Assembly (NCBI GenBank): GCA_963837775.1 | Contig: CAWIOX010000018.1 | Span: forward strand, 124,001-188,000 | Direction of reading: 5' to 3' | DNA: 64,000 nt | Source: CAWIOX01 sp963837775 | Lineage (GTDB): Bacteria > Pseudomonadota > Gammaproteobacteria > Burkholderiales > Burkholderiaceae_D | Program-made: the position numbers and the translations under genes | Shown here: one piece after another, positions 1 through 8,999 of the stretch | How the letters are laid out: each line of letters opens with the position of its first letter | Position numbering within the stretch: position 1 is the first letter of the stretch | The notes under the pieces: generated by a model | What the model saw: only the letters and a program-made list of their open reading frames with translations | Told to the model about the DNA's origin: nothing | Database searches by the model: none

Positions 1-611
1 TGGATATCGATCGAGCGGTCGAACGGGTCGGCATCCCGGCCCTGCGTCAGGTTCAGCAACTGGTCGCGGTTGAGCACCCGGTTCGGATGCTCAAGGAAGA
101 TATGCAGCAGCTTGAATTCGGCACCCGACAGCATGATCACCATGCCCTGCGGATTGATCAGGTGGCGTGCGGTCAGGTCCAGCGTCCAGCCGGAAAAACG
201 CAGCGACTGCACCGACGCATGCTCAGGGCTGGCCGGCAGCGCCTGGCTGCGGCGCAGCACGCTGCGGATGCGCGCCAGCAGTTCACGCGGCTCGAACGGT
301 TTCGGCAGATAATCGTCGGCCCCCATTTCCAGCCCCAGAATCCGGTCCAGCGGCTCGCTGCGCGCGGTCAGCATGATGATCGGCAGCGTCGATTGCGCGC
401 GCAGGTTGCGGCACAGCGTCAGCCCATCCTCGCCCGGCATGTTCAGGTCCAGCACGATCAAGTCGACGTGGCTCGTTTCCAACATTTTGCGCATCGCGAC
501 GCCGCCGTCGGCGGCCAGCGCATGGTAGCCGTTGGTTTGCAGGTAATCGGCCAGCAATGAGCGGATCTCGCGATCGTCGTCGACGATCAATATGTGTGCA
601 ATTGTTTCCAT
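1..611 (-). CDS. OmpR-family response regulator, C-terminus beyond window edge
   Basis: Transcriptional response regulator, with about 203 codons visible before the left edge cuts it. The receiver domain (about residues 1-115) keeps the acidic cluster DDD at 11-13, phosphoacceptor D55 in IVLDLNMP, T82 of LTAR and K104 of PKPFE, so it should be phosphorylatable. A winged-helix DNA-binding domain starts near residue 135 and is incomplete. The start is ATG at 609-611; no clear Shine-Dalgarno precedes it. The gene is divergent from a Spy/CpxP-like periplasmic protein, which suggests an envelope- or metal-stress two-component system. The partner kinase is not in view and may lie to the left. The exact signal cannot be deduced. 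Confidence 0.9.
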   Translation of the reverse strand, partial: METIAHILIVDDDREIRSLLADYLQTNGYHALAADGGVAMRKMLETSHVDLIVLDLNMPGEDGLTLCRNLRAQSTLPIIMLTARSEPLDRILGLEMGADDYLPKPFEPRELLARIRSVLRRSQALPASPEHASVQSLRFSGWTLDLTARHLINPQGMVIMLSGAEFKLLHIFLEHPNRVLNRDQLLNLTQGRDADPFDRSIDI

Positions 612-653
612 AGATATGGATTATGGCGATTTCAGCCCGGCGCGCACAATGAA

Positions 654-702
654 TTTGTATCGCTTTGTATTGCCCGCGGCGGCAGATACACGGCGATACA
701 AA
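654..702. promoter_or_regulatory. Paired 10-mer repeats in the divergent promoter, probable response-regulator sites
   Basis: Two tandem decamers, TTTGTATCGC (654-663) and TTTGTATTGC (664-673), are followed by inverted copies GCAGATACAC (682-691, degenerate) and GCGATACAAA (693-702). OmpR-family regulators usually bind tandem half-sites of 10-11 bp. The array sits in the gap between the regulator and the Spy-like gene, so it fits autoregulation plus control of the target. The repeats are seen directly; the binding role is inferred. Confidence 0.5.
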
Positions 703-803
703 ACTGCCCCGGAATGACACTTGCCAGTTACATCTGGCGTGCAATATGTGTCCATGTGCAGTGCAGATTGCATACCCGATAAGCTCAACACAAAGGAACC
801 ACC

Positions 804-1385
804 ATGAACAAATTACACAAAAGCATACTGATCGGCATGACCGTCATCGGCCTGGGCGCCACCGCCGTGGCGGCGCGCGCTGACATGGGCGAGGGCGATT
901 GCGGCCACATGGGCCGCATGGGCGGCCATGGGCATGGCTGGTCCAGCGAGAAAATGCAGGAGCGCATCGCCAAGCATCAGGCCGACTTGCATGCCAAGCT
1001 CAAGCTCAGCGCCGCGCAGGAACCGGCCTGGAAAACCTTTACCGACAGCATGAAGCCCGGCGCCATGATGCAGCGCCCCGACCGGGCCGAGATGGAAAAA
1101 ATGGCCGCGCCCGAGCGCATGGAAAAGATGCTCGGCCTGATGAAGGACCGTGAAGCGCGCATGAGCAGCCATCTGGCCGCAATGAAAACCTTCTATGCGA
1201 CGCTGACGCCGGAGCAGAAAAAGACCTTCGACGCCAGTTTCGGCCCGCGCGGCCGGCCATATGGGGGGCAAGCGCTAAGGCGGCAACGCATTTGCACGGT
1301 GCATGCGCGGATTACGGCTACGCCTGATCCGCCCTACTCTCCGAACTGCTCTGAAATGCAAATAAAAGCGGGAGTATGTGCATAA
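804..1385 (+). CDS. Spy/CpxP-like periplasmic LTXXQ-motif protein, C-terminus probably shifted
   Basis: Probable periplasmic chaperone or metal-responsive protein of the Spy/CpxP type. A signal peptide of about 26 residues ends at AAARA. It is followed by a His/Met/Gly-rich stretch (residues about 33-50), a helical region, and the family motif LTPEQ near residue 135. The last ~40 codons look unnatural. Shifting by one base near 1250 gives the ending GHMGGKR and a stop at 1276-1278, typical of such proteins, whereas the frame as read runs on into a repeat element. A one-base indel is likely. A good ribosome-binding site (AAAGGAACC) precedes ATG 804. Regulation by the divergent response regulator is inferred from position. 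Confidence 0.8.
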   Translation: MNKLHKSILIGMTVIGLGATAVAARADMGEGDCGHMGRMGGHGHGWSSEKMQERIAKHQADLHAKLKLSAAQEPAWKTFTDSMKPGAMMQRPDRAEMEKMAAPERMEKMLGLMKDREARMSSHLAAMKTFYATLTPEQKKTFDASFGPRGRPYGGQALRRQRICTVHARITATPDPPYSPNCSEMQIKAGVCA

Positions 1386-1440
1386 AATGCAGTACTCCCG
1401 CACGTATTTGTTGCCCTGTAAAAAATACAGGGTGGGGTAT
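1374..1440 (+). repeat. 67-nt GTAT-to-GTAT element, copy 1
   Basis: One of six intergenic copies of the same element in this window. It begins GTATGTGCAT, contains CCCGCAC near position 25, a degenerate core (ATTTGTTG) near position 34 and AAAATAC near position 50, and ends GTAT, 67 nt in total. This copy also holds two hairpins: GCGGGAGTA (1368-1376) with TACTCCCGC (1393-1401), and CCCTGTA (1414-1420) with TACAGGG (1426-1432). It lies between the converging ends of the Spy-like gene and the lipoprotein gene, so it could also act as a terminator. Confidence 0.7.
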
Positions 1441-1450
1441 ATAAAAATGC

Positions 1451-1792
1451 TCAGCGCATCATCTGGCACTGGCGCAGCTCGCATTTGAGCAGCAACACCC
1501 GCTCATCGTCGCACGCCATCCGGTACACCTCGACCGGTCCCTTGTCGGTAATCCGGGCCGCGCCTTTGCTGGCGCTGCAGCCGTATTTCAGCGCCAGTTT
1601 TTCCACCGTCATCGACGACACCCCGGCTAGGAACGGGATGGTCTGTATCTGCGGTTCGGCCGGCGCCGCTGCGGCTAACGGCGCCGGTGCCGCAGCGGGA
1701 CGCTCGCCGGCGAACATCCCGGACAGCGCCGCACAGCCGGCCAGGGATAACAACAGTGCAGCTGATAGGATGGACTGGATGGCTGAGCGCAT
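1451..1792 (-). CDS. Small lipoprotein of unknown function
   Basis: A 113-residue secreted lipoprotein. The signal peptide has a lipobox LAGC with the acylated Cys at residue 20. An Ala/Pro-rich linker follows, then a compact C-terminal domain of about 60 residues with several cysteines (GCSA, ACDD, KCEL, QCQM). The start at 1792 is chosen because a signal peptide begins there and GGAG lies upstream; an upstream in-frame start would add 25 residues of non-signal sequence. I do not recognise the family. It is monocistronic and convergent with the Spy-like gene. Confidence 0.75.
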   Translation of the reverse strand: MRSAIQSILSAALLLSLAGCAALSGMFAGERPAAAPAPLAAAAPAEPQIQTIPFLAGVSSMTVEKLALKYGCSASKGAARITDKGPVEVYRMACDDERVLLLKCELRQCQMMR

Positions 1793-1934
1793 TGCTGAAA
1801 CTCCGTGATTGATTGAATGCCGCCAGTGTACGACAGCCGCATCGCGCTGAATATTGCAATTGTGCATTTTCCGGGCGATGCAGCGCCTATCGCAGGGCTG
1901 GCATCAGCAGGGCAGCCGTTTTGGATTATTTCCG

Positions 1935-3633
1935 TCACGGCGCCAGCGCTGGCGGATCCGGCCGCGGCGCTGTCTGCGCTGCCGCGATCAGATGGCTGGC
2001 GCCGTCCTGCACCTGCAGCGCGATGCCGAACGACTGCACGCTGCTGACACTGGTGACCGTATCCACGTACCACCACTCGCTGACGACCCGGGTCGCATCG
2101 ACGTCCAGCAACAGGTAGCCGCGCTGGCTCAGTTCGATGTACTTGAAGTGCGGATTGACCAGCTTGAGCCCGGCCACGGTCAGCTTTGTCAGTTCGCTCA
2201 AGCCGGGCGATGTCACCGAGGTGCTGACGAATTCGACCGCGCGCGAGCCTGCCCCGCTAGCCGGATCGTAGCCACCGCTGGCCAGGTCCGAATTATTCGG
2301 ATCCTGCGACAGGTCTGCCGCCCATGAACTGTGGAGGTCGCCGCTGAGCAGCACCACATTGCCGACCGCCGGATGGCTCGCATCGCCCTTCAGGATGTCG
2401 TATACACGGTCGCGCGCCGGTTGATAGCCGTCCCACTGATCCGGGTTCGCGAAGGTGCCGCCGCCATCCGCGTTGGTTGCCGGCCTGACCTTGAGTTGCG
2501 CGAACATCACCCCCTGTCCGATCAGTTTCCACTTCGCGCTCGAGCTGCGCAATGTGCCGGCCAGCCAGGATTCCTCCTCGGCACCGAGCAGCTGGCGCTG
2601 TCGGGTCTGCAAATGCACCGTCTTGCGTGAAGGTGGCAAGCGTGCCGTCGGCCGGCAGCTGCCCGGAGCGCGCATTGAGCCGCTCTTCGAGCAGCAGCAG
2701 GTCGGCCAGATTGCCGAGCGCAAAACTGCGATTGTTCTTGCGCAGGTTGGCCGGATCGACCACCCGTATCGGCATCCATTCGTAGTACGCCTGCAATGCG
2801 GCCGCCACCCGCGCCGGCCACGCGCCTTCGGTCGCTGCGGTGTGATTCAGCGCGCCGTCGGCGTAGGCGTTGTCGGCAAATTCGTGGTCATCCCAGATCG
2901 CCACCATCGGATGCTGGCGATGCAGTTCCTGCAAATCGGCGTCGCGCCGGTACTGCGCGTAACGGGTCCGATAGTCGCTCAGGGAAACGATCTCGTTGGG
3001 TGGTTCGTACAAGCGCACGTTGCCATCCTCGCCATTCCCGAACTCGTAAATGTAGTCGCCCAGATGCAGCACCAGGTCGAGGTCGGCGCGTTCCGCGATC
3101 CGGCGGTAGGCATTGAAATAGCCCTGCGCCAGGCTGGCGCAAGTGACGACCGCCAGGCGCACCCTGCCGGTGTCGCCCAGCGGCAGGGTCTTGGTGCGGC
3201 CGATCGGCGAATGGACGCCGCCGCTGGCGAAGCGGTAATAGTAGGTCGTATCCGGCTGCAGGCCGTCGACATCGATCTTGACCGTATGGTCGCGCCCGAG
3301 GTCGGTCGTGGTCTGCCCGCTGCGGACAATCTGGCTGAGCGCGGCGTCGGTGGCGACGACGAAGTCGAGCGCGACCGGATCGGCGCCGGTCGTCGTGATC
3401 CGGGTCCACAGGATCACCCGATCGGACAGCGGATCGCCGCTGGCAACACCGTGTCCGAACGCTGCACCGGAAGTGGCGGTAACGGGCAGCGGTGCCGCGT
3501 TCGCGCGGTGGCCGCCGCAGGACTGCAACAGCGGCAGCGCACCGAATGACAGCAGCGCGGCGCCGGTTCGTTTCAGAAAATCGCGGCGGCAGAGGCCGGG
3601 GCGGCGTGGCTTGATGGTGCGGGAACGGCCCAT
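1935..3633 (-). pseudogene. PhoD-like alkaline phosphatase, frameshifted
   Basis: Secreted phosphatase/phosphodiesterase of the PhoD metallophosphatase family. The N-terminus carries a twin-arginine signal (RRDFLK) followed by a hydrophobic stretch. The PhoD N-terminal domain follows (TRITTTG, PDTTYYYRF), then the metal-site motifs HLGDYIYEFG and WDDHEF. The frame breaks near 2605-2612: after GAFADP the continuation RQRQLLGAEEESWLAG lies in another frame and runs through LSGDLHSSW to the stop at 1935. One indel restores a full-length enzyme. The start at 3633 is preferred over 3666 because AGGAA sits 8 nt upstream. It is either a recent pseudogene or a sequence error. Export through Tat and a role in phosphate scavenging are inferred from the family. 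Confidence 0.8.
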
Positions 3634-4032
3634 TTTCGGTTCCTCATGCGCGTCAGGCAGCAGCATATGAATGAAAGCGGATAGTGAATTTTTCGTGCGA
3701 CCAAGGCAGTCTAATGCGCACTGTTTGCGCTGTGTTTGCGCGCGAACAAGCCTTTGGGAGGACGGGCAGCCAATCTCCGGAAAATGGGTTGGCTGCCTGT
3801 TAGGGACGCCTGGTTTTCAGTGCAATAACTGACGGTAGTCAAATCCAGCGCTAGCGCAGGGGGACAAAAATTTGTTCGAATGCATCTTGGCTAGAGCTGC
3901 CATTTCTTGTTGGCAGAACCAGGCGATGATCCTGCAGATTATTGCAGTTGTGCATTTTTCAGCCCGTGTGTCGTCGGCCGCAAGGTGGCTGCTAGACTGT
4001 TTCTTTTGAAAATGTCCACTCAGGGAACCGTC
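3634..4032. other. Intergenic region with a 9-bp perfect hairpin
   Basis: About 400 bases between divergent genes with no credible ORF. GGCAGCCAA (3765-3773) pairs perfectly with TTGGCTGCC (3789-3797) across a 15-nt loop. No T-run follows, so it could be an operator or RNA element rather than a terminator. The 19-mer at 3940-3958 (TATTGCAGTTGTGCATTTT) repeats, with one mismatch, the sequence at 1852-1870. Promoters for both flanking genes should lie here. Confidence 0.5.
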
Positions 4033-5073
4033 ATGCTGACCTTCTATAACGAGCAACACGCCCGCCATCGCGGCCGCCACGAAATCTTTCGCGGCGAACT
4101 GGTGCCCTGTTTCGAAAAGCCGGAACGGGTCGACTATGTGCTGGCCGAGTTGCAGCGCCGCAATCCGGGCCGGATCGCGCCCGCCAATACCGACGCAGCG
4201 GCCGCGCTGGCGGCGATCCACAGCGCGCGCTACCTGCGGTTTCTGGCCGGCGCCTGGGACGAGTGGCTGGCGCTCGATCCGGCCAATGCGCAGAAAGACG
4301 CGTTTCCCGCGATCTGGCCGGTGCGCACGCTGCGCGACGACATCGAGCCGCGCAATTTCTGCGCCAAACTGGGGCTGTATTCGATCGACAGCGGCAGCCC
4401 GTTGACCAGCGGCACCTGGCTCGCGGCCCGCGCCGGCGCCGACTGCGCAGTCAGCGCTGCGCAGCATGTGCTGCAGGGCGCGCGCGCCGCATTCGCGCTG
4501 AGCCGCCCGCCGGGCCATCACGCCGGTGCCGATTTCTTCGGCGGTTATTGCTTCCTGAACAATGCCGCGCTGGCGGCCCAGCATTTGCGCGATCAGGGCG
4601 CGGCCAGGGTCGCGATCCTCGACGTCGATTACCACCACGGCAATGGCACCCAGAGCATCTTCTACGACCGCGCCGACGTGCTGTTTGCCTCGATCCACGG
4701 CGACCCGCTGACCGAATACCCGTTCTATCTGGGCCATGCCGACGAAACCGGCAGCGGCGCCGGCGCCGGATATAACCTGAACCTGCCGCTGGCGGCCGGC
4801 GCCGACAACGCGAGCTGGTTCGCCGCGCTGGACGCCGCCTGCGCCCGCATCCGGGACTACGCGCCGGACGCGCTGGTGATCTCGCTCGGGGTCGACACCT
4901 TCGCCGGCGACCCGATCTCCAGCTTCCGGCTGCAAAGCCCGGATTACCTGCGCCTCGGCCAGCGCCTGGCCACACTCGGCCTGCCGGCCGTTTTCGTGTT
5001 CGAAGGCGGCTATGCGGTAGCCGAAATCGGCGTCAATGCGGTGAATGTGCTGGAGGGGTTTGAGCTTGGCTGA
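4033..5073 (+). CDS. Histone deacetylase-family amidohydrolase (acetylpolyamine amidohydrolase-like)
   Basis: Zinc-dependent deacetylase of the bacterial class II HDAC/acetylpolyamine amidohydrolase type, 346 residues. Visible motifs are RPPGHHAG (catalytic His pair at 162-163), DVDYHHGNGTQ (metal ligands D199 and H201), GVDTFAGDP (later metal Asp) and FEGGY near the C-terminus (substrate-facing Tyr). The N-terminus (VPCFEKPERVDYVL) resembles acetylpolyamine amidohydrolases, so deacetylation of acetylated polyamines is the likely reaction. The start at 4033 has AGGGA 9 nt upstream; earlier in-frame codons are poorly supported. It is a single gene followed by a strong hairpin. The substrate is inferred from the family. 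Confidence 0.85.
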   Translation: MLTFYNEQHARHRGRHEIFRGELVPCFEKPERVDYVLAELQRRNPGRIAPANTDAAAALAAIHSARYLRFLAGAWDEWLALDPANAQKDAFPAIWPVRTLRDDIEPRNFCAKLGLYSIDSGSPLTSGTWLAARAGADCAVSAAQHVLQGARAAFALSRPPGHHAGADFFGGYCFLNNAALAAQHLRDQGAARVAILDVDYHHGNGTQSIFYDRADVLFASIHGDPLTEYPFYLGHADETGSGAGAGYNLNLPLAAGADNASWFAALDAACARIRDYAPDALVISLGVDTFAGDPISSFRLQSPDYLRLGQRLATLGLPAVFVFEGGYAVAEIGVNAVNVLEGFELG

Positions 5074-5210
5074 GGGGTGACCAGGCTGGTTATTGCCGAG
5101 CGCCAGTTTTCTTAGGATTACGTCATCCATCGCGCAGCTAATGTCCGTCAGCATCGAATAAAATGCCCATAATTTATTGCTGCTATATGAATTTATATCG
5201 CATGCAAAGT

Positions 5211-5240
5211 AAGGCCATCCCCTAAAAAGGGGATGGCCTT
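5211..5240 (+). terminator. Strong intrinsic hairpin after the amidohydrolase gene
   Basis: AAGGCCATCCCC (5211-5222) pairs perfectly with GGGGATGGCCTT (5229-5240) across a 6-nt loop of TAAAAA. The 3' arm ends in TT and is followed by ATTGCTAATAA rather than a clean U-tract. It lies 137 nt downstream of the amidohydrolase stop and insulates it from the next gene. Confidence 0.75.
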
Positions 5241-5342
5241 ATTGCTAATAAACGACTACTCTCCCGCGTGGCACGTAAATATTGCATCGGTGAAACCCGC
5301 TGCAATATTTCGCATTCAGGGGTTGTCTCAGGGGATATGAAA

Positions 5343-7667
5343 ATGAAATTGACTAAATTGGCGTTGGCATGCGCATTGACAAGCGCGCTTGCTGCATGTG
5401 GTGGCGGTGGTAGCGATGCGGTGGTTAGTGATACAGGGACTCCGACGACGCGCACCTTGGCTGGTGTTGCCGCCAAAGGTTTGATCAAGAATGGTGTCGT
5501 TAAGGTGTATGCCTATAGCGCGGACGGGATCAAATCGGCGACACCGATTGCCACCACCAGGACAGCGGCCGATGGCAGTTATTCCGTCAGCCTCGGCAGC
5601 AATATCGGCCTGTTCACGGTAGAAGTCAGCGCCGATGCAGACACAATCATGGCGGATGAGTTTAGTGGCGATATCCCTATGCCGGTCGGCATGACCTTGC
5701 GCAGCCTGATACAACTCGATAGCGCTGCCAGCACAGCAGTCAAGGGCTATGTCACGCCGTTTACCGACATGCTGGTGACTGCAGCTGCGAACGCGACGGG
5801 TGGCCTGACGGCAGCCAATGCCGCTTCCGCTCAGAGCGGCGTCACCACCATGCTGGGTTTCAATCCGCTGACAACCAAGCCGATTAACTCCAATAGCGCG
5901 GATGCAGCTGCCGCCACTGATTCTTCCGAGAAACTGCAAAGCGTGACCCTGGCGGCTCTCTCCAAAATTGCCAACGATCCAACTAATAGCCTGGGTTGCG
6001 CCGGTACCGTCGGCGAAAAAATTGATTGCGTCGTTAAGGCCACTACAGGTTTGGCCACCTTGAAAGACGGCAAGCTGAGCATTCCGTTGACAGCCCAAGT
6101 TGCGGTCCGTACCGCATCAGAGGCAGTCGTCGCGAATCCGGCGGTCAACAAAACGGCACTGGCTACGCTGGATGGCCAAACGACTTTCACGCAAGCTGAG
6201 GTGCCGACTTCTTCTACGGTAGTCAATCCGATCGCCGCTGCCAAAGCATTGTTCGCCAGCCTGCGCAGCAATATCAATGCGTGGGCGGATGCAGTAAAGG
6301 GTGGCGCCCTGAGTAATAGCGCCGTTGCGATGAAGGCAGATTTTGATACGGCAATTGCACCGCTGGACAAGGATCTGGCCGACTGGATTCTGATTTCAGA
6401 ACGTGGTGTGGTTTTTTATAAAAACTATGTGGATGGCGGAAACAGTGGCGCATCCAATCAAGCCGTGCTCCAAGATGGCAATGAAATAGGTAAATGCTTC
6501 CTGTATGCAGATGCCGCTGCCACTACGGAAGTGACGAGTGGTGTCGCTGCAAATAATGTGTTCTGTCGCTTAACTAAAGCACCAGTAGCAGGTACTGAGT
6601 CATCGCTCGTGCATACCACTTCTGCCACTCCGCCTGTGACTACGAACTTAACCAGACAGCAGTTCACCAAGGCAATCCAGCTTACGCCTGTCGGATCTTC
6701 AACTACGAGCTTTACCTATACTGCCAAAGCTCGTATGGAGACCGCGTATTTCAACAGGAATGGAAGTGGAAATGTCATTAATCTTTCAATAAACGATAAC
6801 AAAACGACGATCGGCACGGCCGGTACCGGCACAATTGCCTACACGAAGGATGCCAATACCTTAACAGGTGCAGCTATCGTTGGTGACATGCCGGCCCGTA
6901 CCGACAGCATGGGTGTGAAAATCACTGACAAGGAAACATGGAACGTCAGTTATGCCCGTACTCCGGAAGCCGGTGGCGTTATTAAATATGCGCTTTCCGG
7001 TGCGATCACCGCATTCAATGGTGGCGCAGCAGTCGGCTCGGTCGCTTTGCAGGACGGCTCGTTCATCCGTGCAGTGCCGCTAAATGGGGAGATCGTTAGC
7101 CAGGGCGTGAAAGAAGTCAATCTGGCGCTTGCCGTTGCCGGTGCGGATAGTACAGTGGCCGGCACCTTGTCTCTGAGTAATTTCTCTACCGACAAGAGTG
7201 GCAGCAACTATATCCCGACCGACCTGAAATTCGTCGGCAGCTTTACCAATGCCAGTTCCGAGTTCTTTAATGGCACCTTGACAGCGAAAGCCGCCAACTA
7301 TGCCGCTTACGATAGCAGTCTGCCTGATTCGGCAACGAATTTCGTCAAGGCATCCGGCTCCTTCGTCGGCATCTTCCGGATTCCGGCTCGCCCTGATCTG
7401 AAATTGACCCTGAGCGCCAGCAATCCCGAGTTTAACGTGGCCAACTTCAGCGGTCAGTATGAGGACGGAACCAATACGATTCTGATCAGCAGCAGCAATG
7501 CCAGCCCGAAAGTGATCAATATTGCGAGTGCGAATGGTGTTTCCGTGCAGTTTAATGAAGGTGTCAATAGTGCAGATGTGATGAAAAATAGCAGCAAAAT
7601 CGCTACTTTTGACCGTGCCACCGGGATAATTACCTACAATGACGGCAGCTTCGAGTCATTGAAATAA
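5343..7667 (+). CDS. Large surface-type lipoprotein of unknown function
   Basis: A 774-residue predicted lipoprotein. The signal peptide ends in LAAC followed by GGGGS, typical of lipid-anchored outer-membrane proteins. The first domain (about residues 35-110, TLAGVAAKGLIKNGVVKVYA and DGSYSV) resembles a carboxypeptidase-regulatory/prealbumin-like beta-sandwich. The rest is Ser/Thr/Ala/Asn-rich and low in charge, probably mostly beta structure. The start is set at 5343 because AGGGGAT fits spacing to that ATG; ATG 5337 is too close. Codon use is less GC-biased than in neighbouring genes, hinting at different history. The following beta-barrel gene may be a functional partner. No precise function can be assigned. 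Confidence 0.8.
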   Translation: MKLTKLALACALTSALAACGGGGSDAVVSDTGTPTTRTLAGVAAKGLIKNGVVKVYAYSADGIKSATPIATTRTAADGSYSVSLGSNIGLFTVEVSADADTIMADEFSGDIPMPVGMTLRSLIQLDSAASTAVKGYVTPFTDMLVTAAANATGGLTAANAASAQSGVTTMLGFNPLTTKPINSNSADAAAATDSSEKLQSVTLAALSKIANDPTNSLGCAGTVGEKIDCVVKATTGLATLKDGKLSIPLTAQVAVRTASEAVVANPAVNKTALATLDGQTTFTQAEVPTSSTVVNPIAAAKALFASLRSNINAWADAVKGGALSNSAVAMKADFDTAIAPLDKDLADWILISERGVVFYKNYVDGGNSGASNQAVLQDGNEIGKCFLYADAAATTEVTSGVAANNVFCRLTKAPVAGTESSLVHTTSATPPVTTNLTRQQFTKAIQLTPVGSSTTSFTYTAKARMETAYFNRNGSGNVINLSINDNKTTIGTAGTGTIAYTKDANTLTGAAIVGDMPARTDSMGVKITDKETWNVSYARTPEAGGVIKYALSGAITAFNGGAAVGSVALQDGSFIRAVPLNGEIVSQGVKEVNLALAVAGADSTVAGTLSLSNFSTDKSGSNYIPTDLKFVGSFTNASSEFFNGTLTAKAANYAAYDSSLPDSATNFVKASGSFVGIFRIPARPDLKLTLSASNPEFNVANFSGQYEDGTNTILISSSNASPKVINIASANGVSVQFNEGVNSADVMKNSSKIATFDRATGIITYNDGSFESLK

Positions 7668-7692
7668 TATTTTCTGGTTTGTGATTGTTTGA

Positions 7693-7724
7693 AGCCTGAC
7701 GGCGTGCCGTCAGGCTTTTTTCTT
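7693..7724 (+). terminator. Intrinsic terminator lying just before the next start codon
   Basis: AGCCTGACGGC (7693-7703) pairs with GCCGTCAGGCT (7706-7716) with a minimal loop, followed by TTTTTTCTT. This is a textbook rho-independent terminator for the lipoprotein gene. Unusually, the next coding region begins at 7733, only eight bases after the U-tract. Confidence 0.9.
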
Positions 7725-7732
7725 GGTATCTG

Positions 7733-8857
7733 ATGCGACATCTTCTATTGATTAGTTTTCTAGCTTCGGCCAACGCGGTGGCACAACAGTCCATTGCAGA
7801 CAATGCTGGCACGCTTCACCCACCTGACAAGGCATGGCAGGCTTATGCCCAGGTTCAATTGTGGGCCGTCTATGACGCGATCCCAGTGCATGAATTTGAC
7901 GGCGACTGGTCGGTCGGTTATGCGCCAAGAGCGGGTCGTAACCTGTTTTTACAACGCAATCGTGCCGAGTTCGGCGTCGAGAAGGATGGCTGGCGGGTCG
8001 GTATCGAATATCGGCTGGAGGGTTCGCTGGATGCGAATCGCGATACGCTGGAATTCTATCGCCTCTACCAGCAGCGCCTGCGTCCTGACAGTGCACGTGA
8101 TTTCAACCTGAACGCGCAATTCAGAGCATGGTCTGCGGCAGGTCTGCGCGTCGCACGGACTTTTTCCCTGGATGCTGCTGGCGACAATAGCCCCTTGCTC
8201 ATGGTGTCGGGCGCGCTGTATGCGAATCCCCGTAACCGCGATATCGATGTGGCCGGCAAGGTGAGTTACGCGCCGATCGATGTGTACGGATTCAATGCGC
8301 AGTATCAGGAGTCCGATACGCGTTATCAGTATCCATTCATGCAAAACCTGCCGCAAACCTCATCCGGCGCCAGTGTTTCACTCGCCTTGCAATGGCCACT
8401 GACGCAGAGGCTGACAGCCAATCTGGCACTGAACGACATCTGGAGCCGCATGCGCTGGTCGAATCTTCCTGCCGTCAGGAAGAGCATCAATTCGGATGTC
8501 ACCAGTTACGACCAGGATGGCTATGTCAATTACCAGCCGCTGTTGTCCGGCCAGAACAGCCAGATCGACAAGACCGGCACGATCGGCGCATCCGGCGCAG
8601 TGAGCCTGAGCTACCAACTGGGGCTATGGACGATGAAGATCGGGCTGGACCGCATCGAGGCGACCACGATACCGGCCGTAGCGGTGGCGTATCGGTCCTC
8701 CTGGGGCACGTTCACGACCAGTTATGAGACACGCTTCAATACGCTCGGCGTCGGCTATGATCACGGCCCCTTGCGCCTGCATCTGCGCGCCAACCGCTGG
8801 CCGCTGAACGAGGCCAGCGCCATCGGCCTGGATGCGGGAGTGCATTACGCGTTTTGA
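7733..8857 (+). CDS. Predicted outer-membrane beta-barrel protein
   Basis: A 374-residue exported protein. The signal peptide (MRHLLLISFLASANAVAQQS) is cleaved after AVA. The mature part consists of alternating polar/aromatic strands (LNAQFRAWSAAG, VAVAYRSSWGTFTTSY) and ends in Phe (HYAF), the usual sorting signal for outer-membrane barrels. No Pfam-type motif is recognised. The start is firm because the signal peptide begins there, but the ribosome-binding site is weak (TTGG) and a strong terminator ends eight bases earlier. Expression must depend on terminator read-through or on a promoter inside the preceding gene. It may be a partner of the upstream lipoprotein; this is inference. Confidence 0.75.
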   Translation: MRHLLLISFLASANAVAQQSIADNAGTLHPPDKAWQAYAQVQLWAVYDAIPVHEFDGDWSVGYAPRAGRNLFLQRNRAEFGVEKDGWRVGIEYRLEGSLDANRDTLEFYRLYQQRLRPDSARDFNLNAQFRAWSAAGLRVARTFSLDAAGDNSPLLMVSGALYANPRNRDIDVAGKVSYAPIDVYGFNAQYQESDTRYQYPFMQNLPQTSSGASVSLALQWPLTQRLTANLALNDIWSRMRWSNLPAVRKSINSDVTSYDQDGYVNYQPLLSGQNSQIDKTGTIGASGAVSLSYQLGLWTMKIGLDRIEATTIPAVAVAYRSSWGTFTTSYETRFNTLGVGYDHGPLRLHLRANRWPLNEASAIGLDAGVHYAF

Positions 8858-8932
8858 TTTGTTGCGGCAATGGCGCTCTGGAACGCTTGCTGAGGCCATC
8901 AACAGCCCACGAAAAATTGGTGATTTACGGGA

Positions 8933-8999
8933 GTATATGGCGAAAGTGCCACGTTACCGCATGTTTTCATTGGGCTATTAAAAATACATGGGGCAGTAT
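8933..8999 (+). repeat. 67-nt GTAT-to-GTAT element, copy 2
   Basis: Begins GTATATGGCG, contains ACCGCATG, the core TTTTCATTGGGCTATTAAAA and ends GGGGCAGTAT, 67 nt in total. Its 3' half is almost identical to copy 6 at 57458-57524. It lies in the gap between the converging ends of the barrel gene and the DUF2867 gene. Confidence 0.8.

Noticed and set aside
283..744. 153-codon minus-strand frame over the response regulator
   Set aside because: Arg-rich out-of-frame shadow; the receiver domain in the other minus frame is clear and runs off the left edge.
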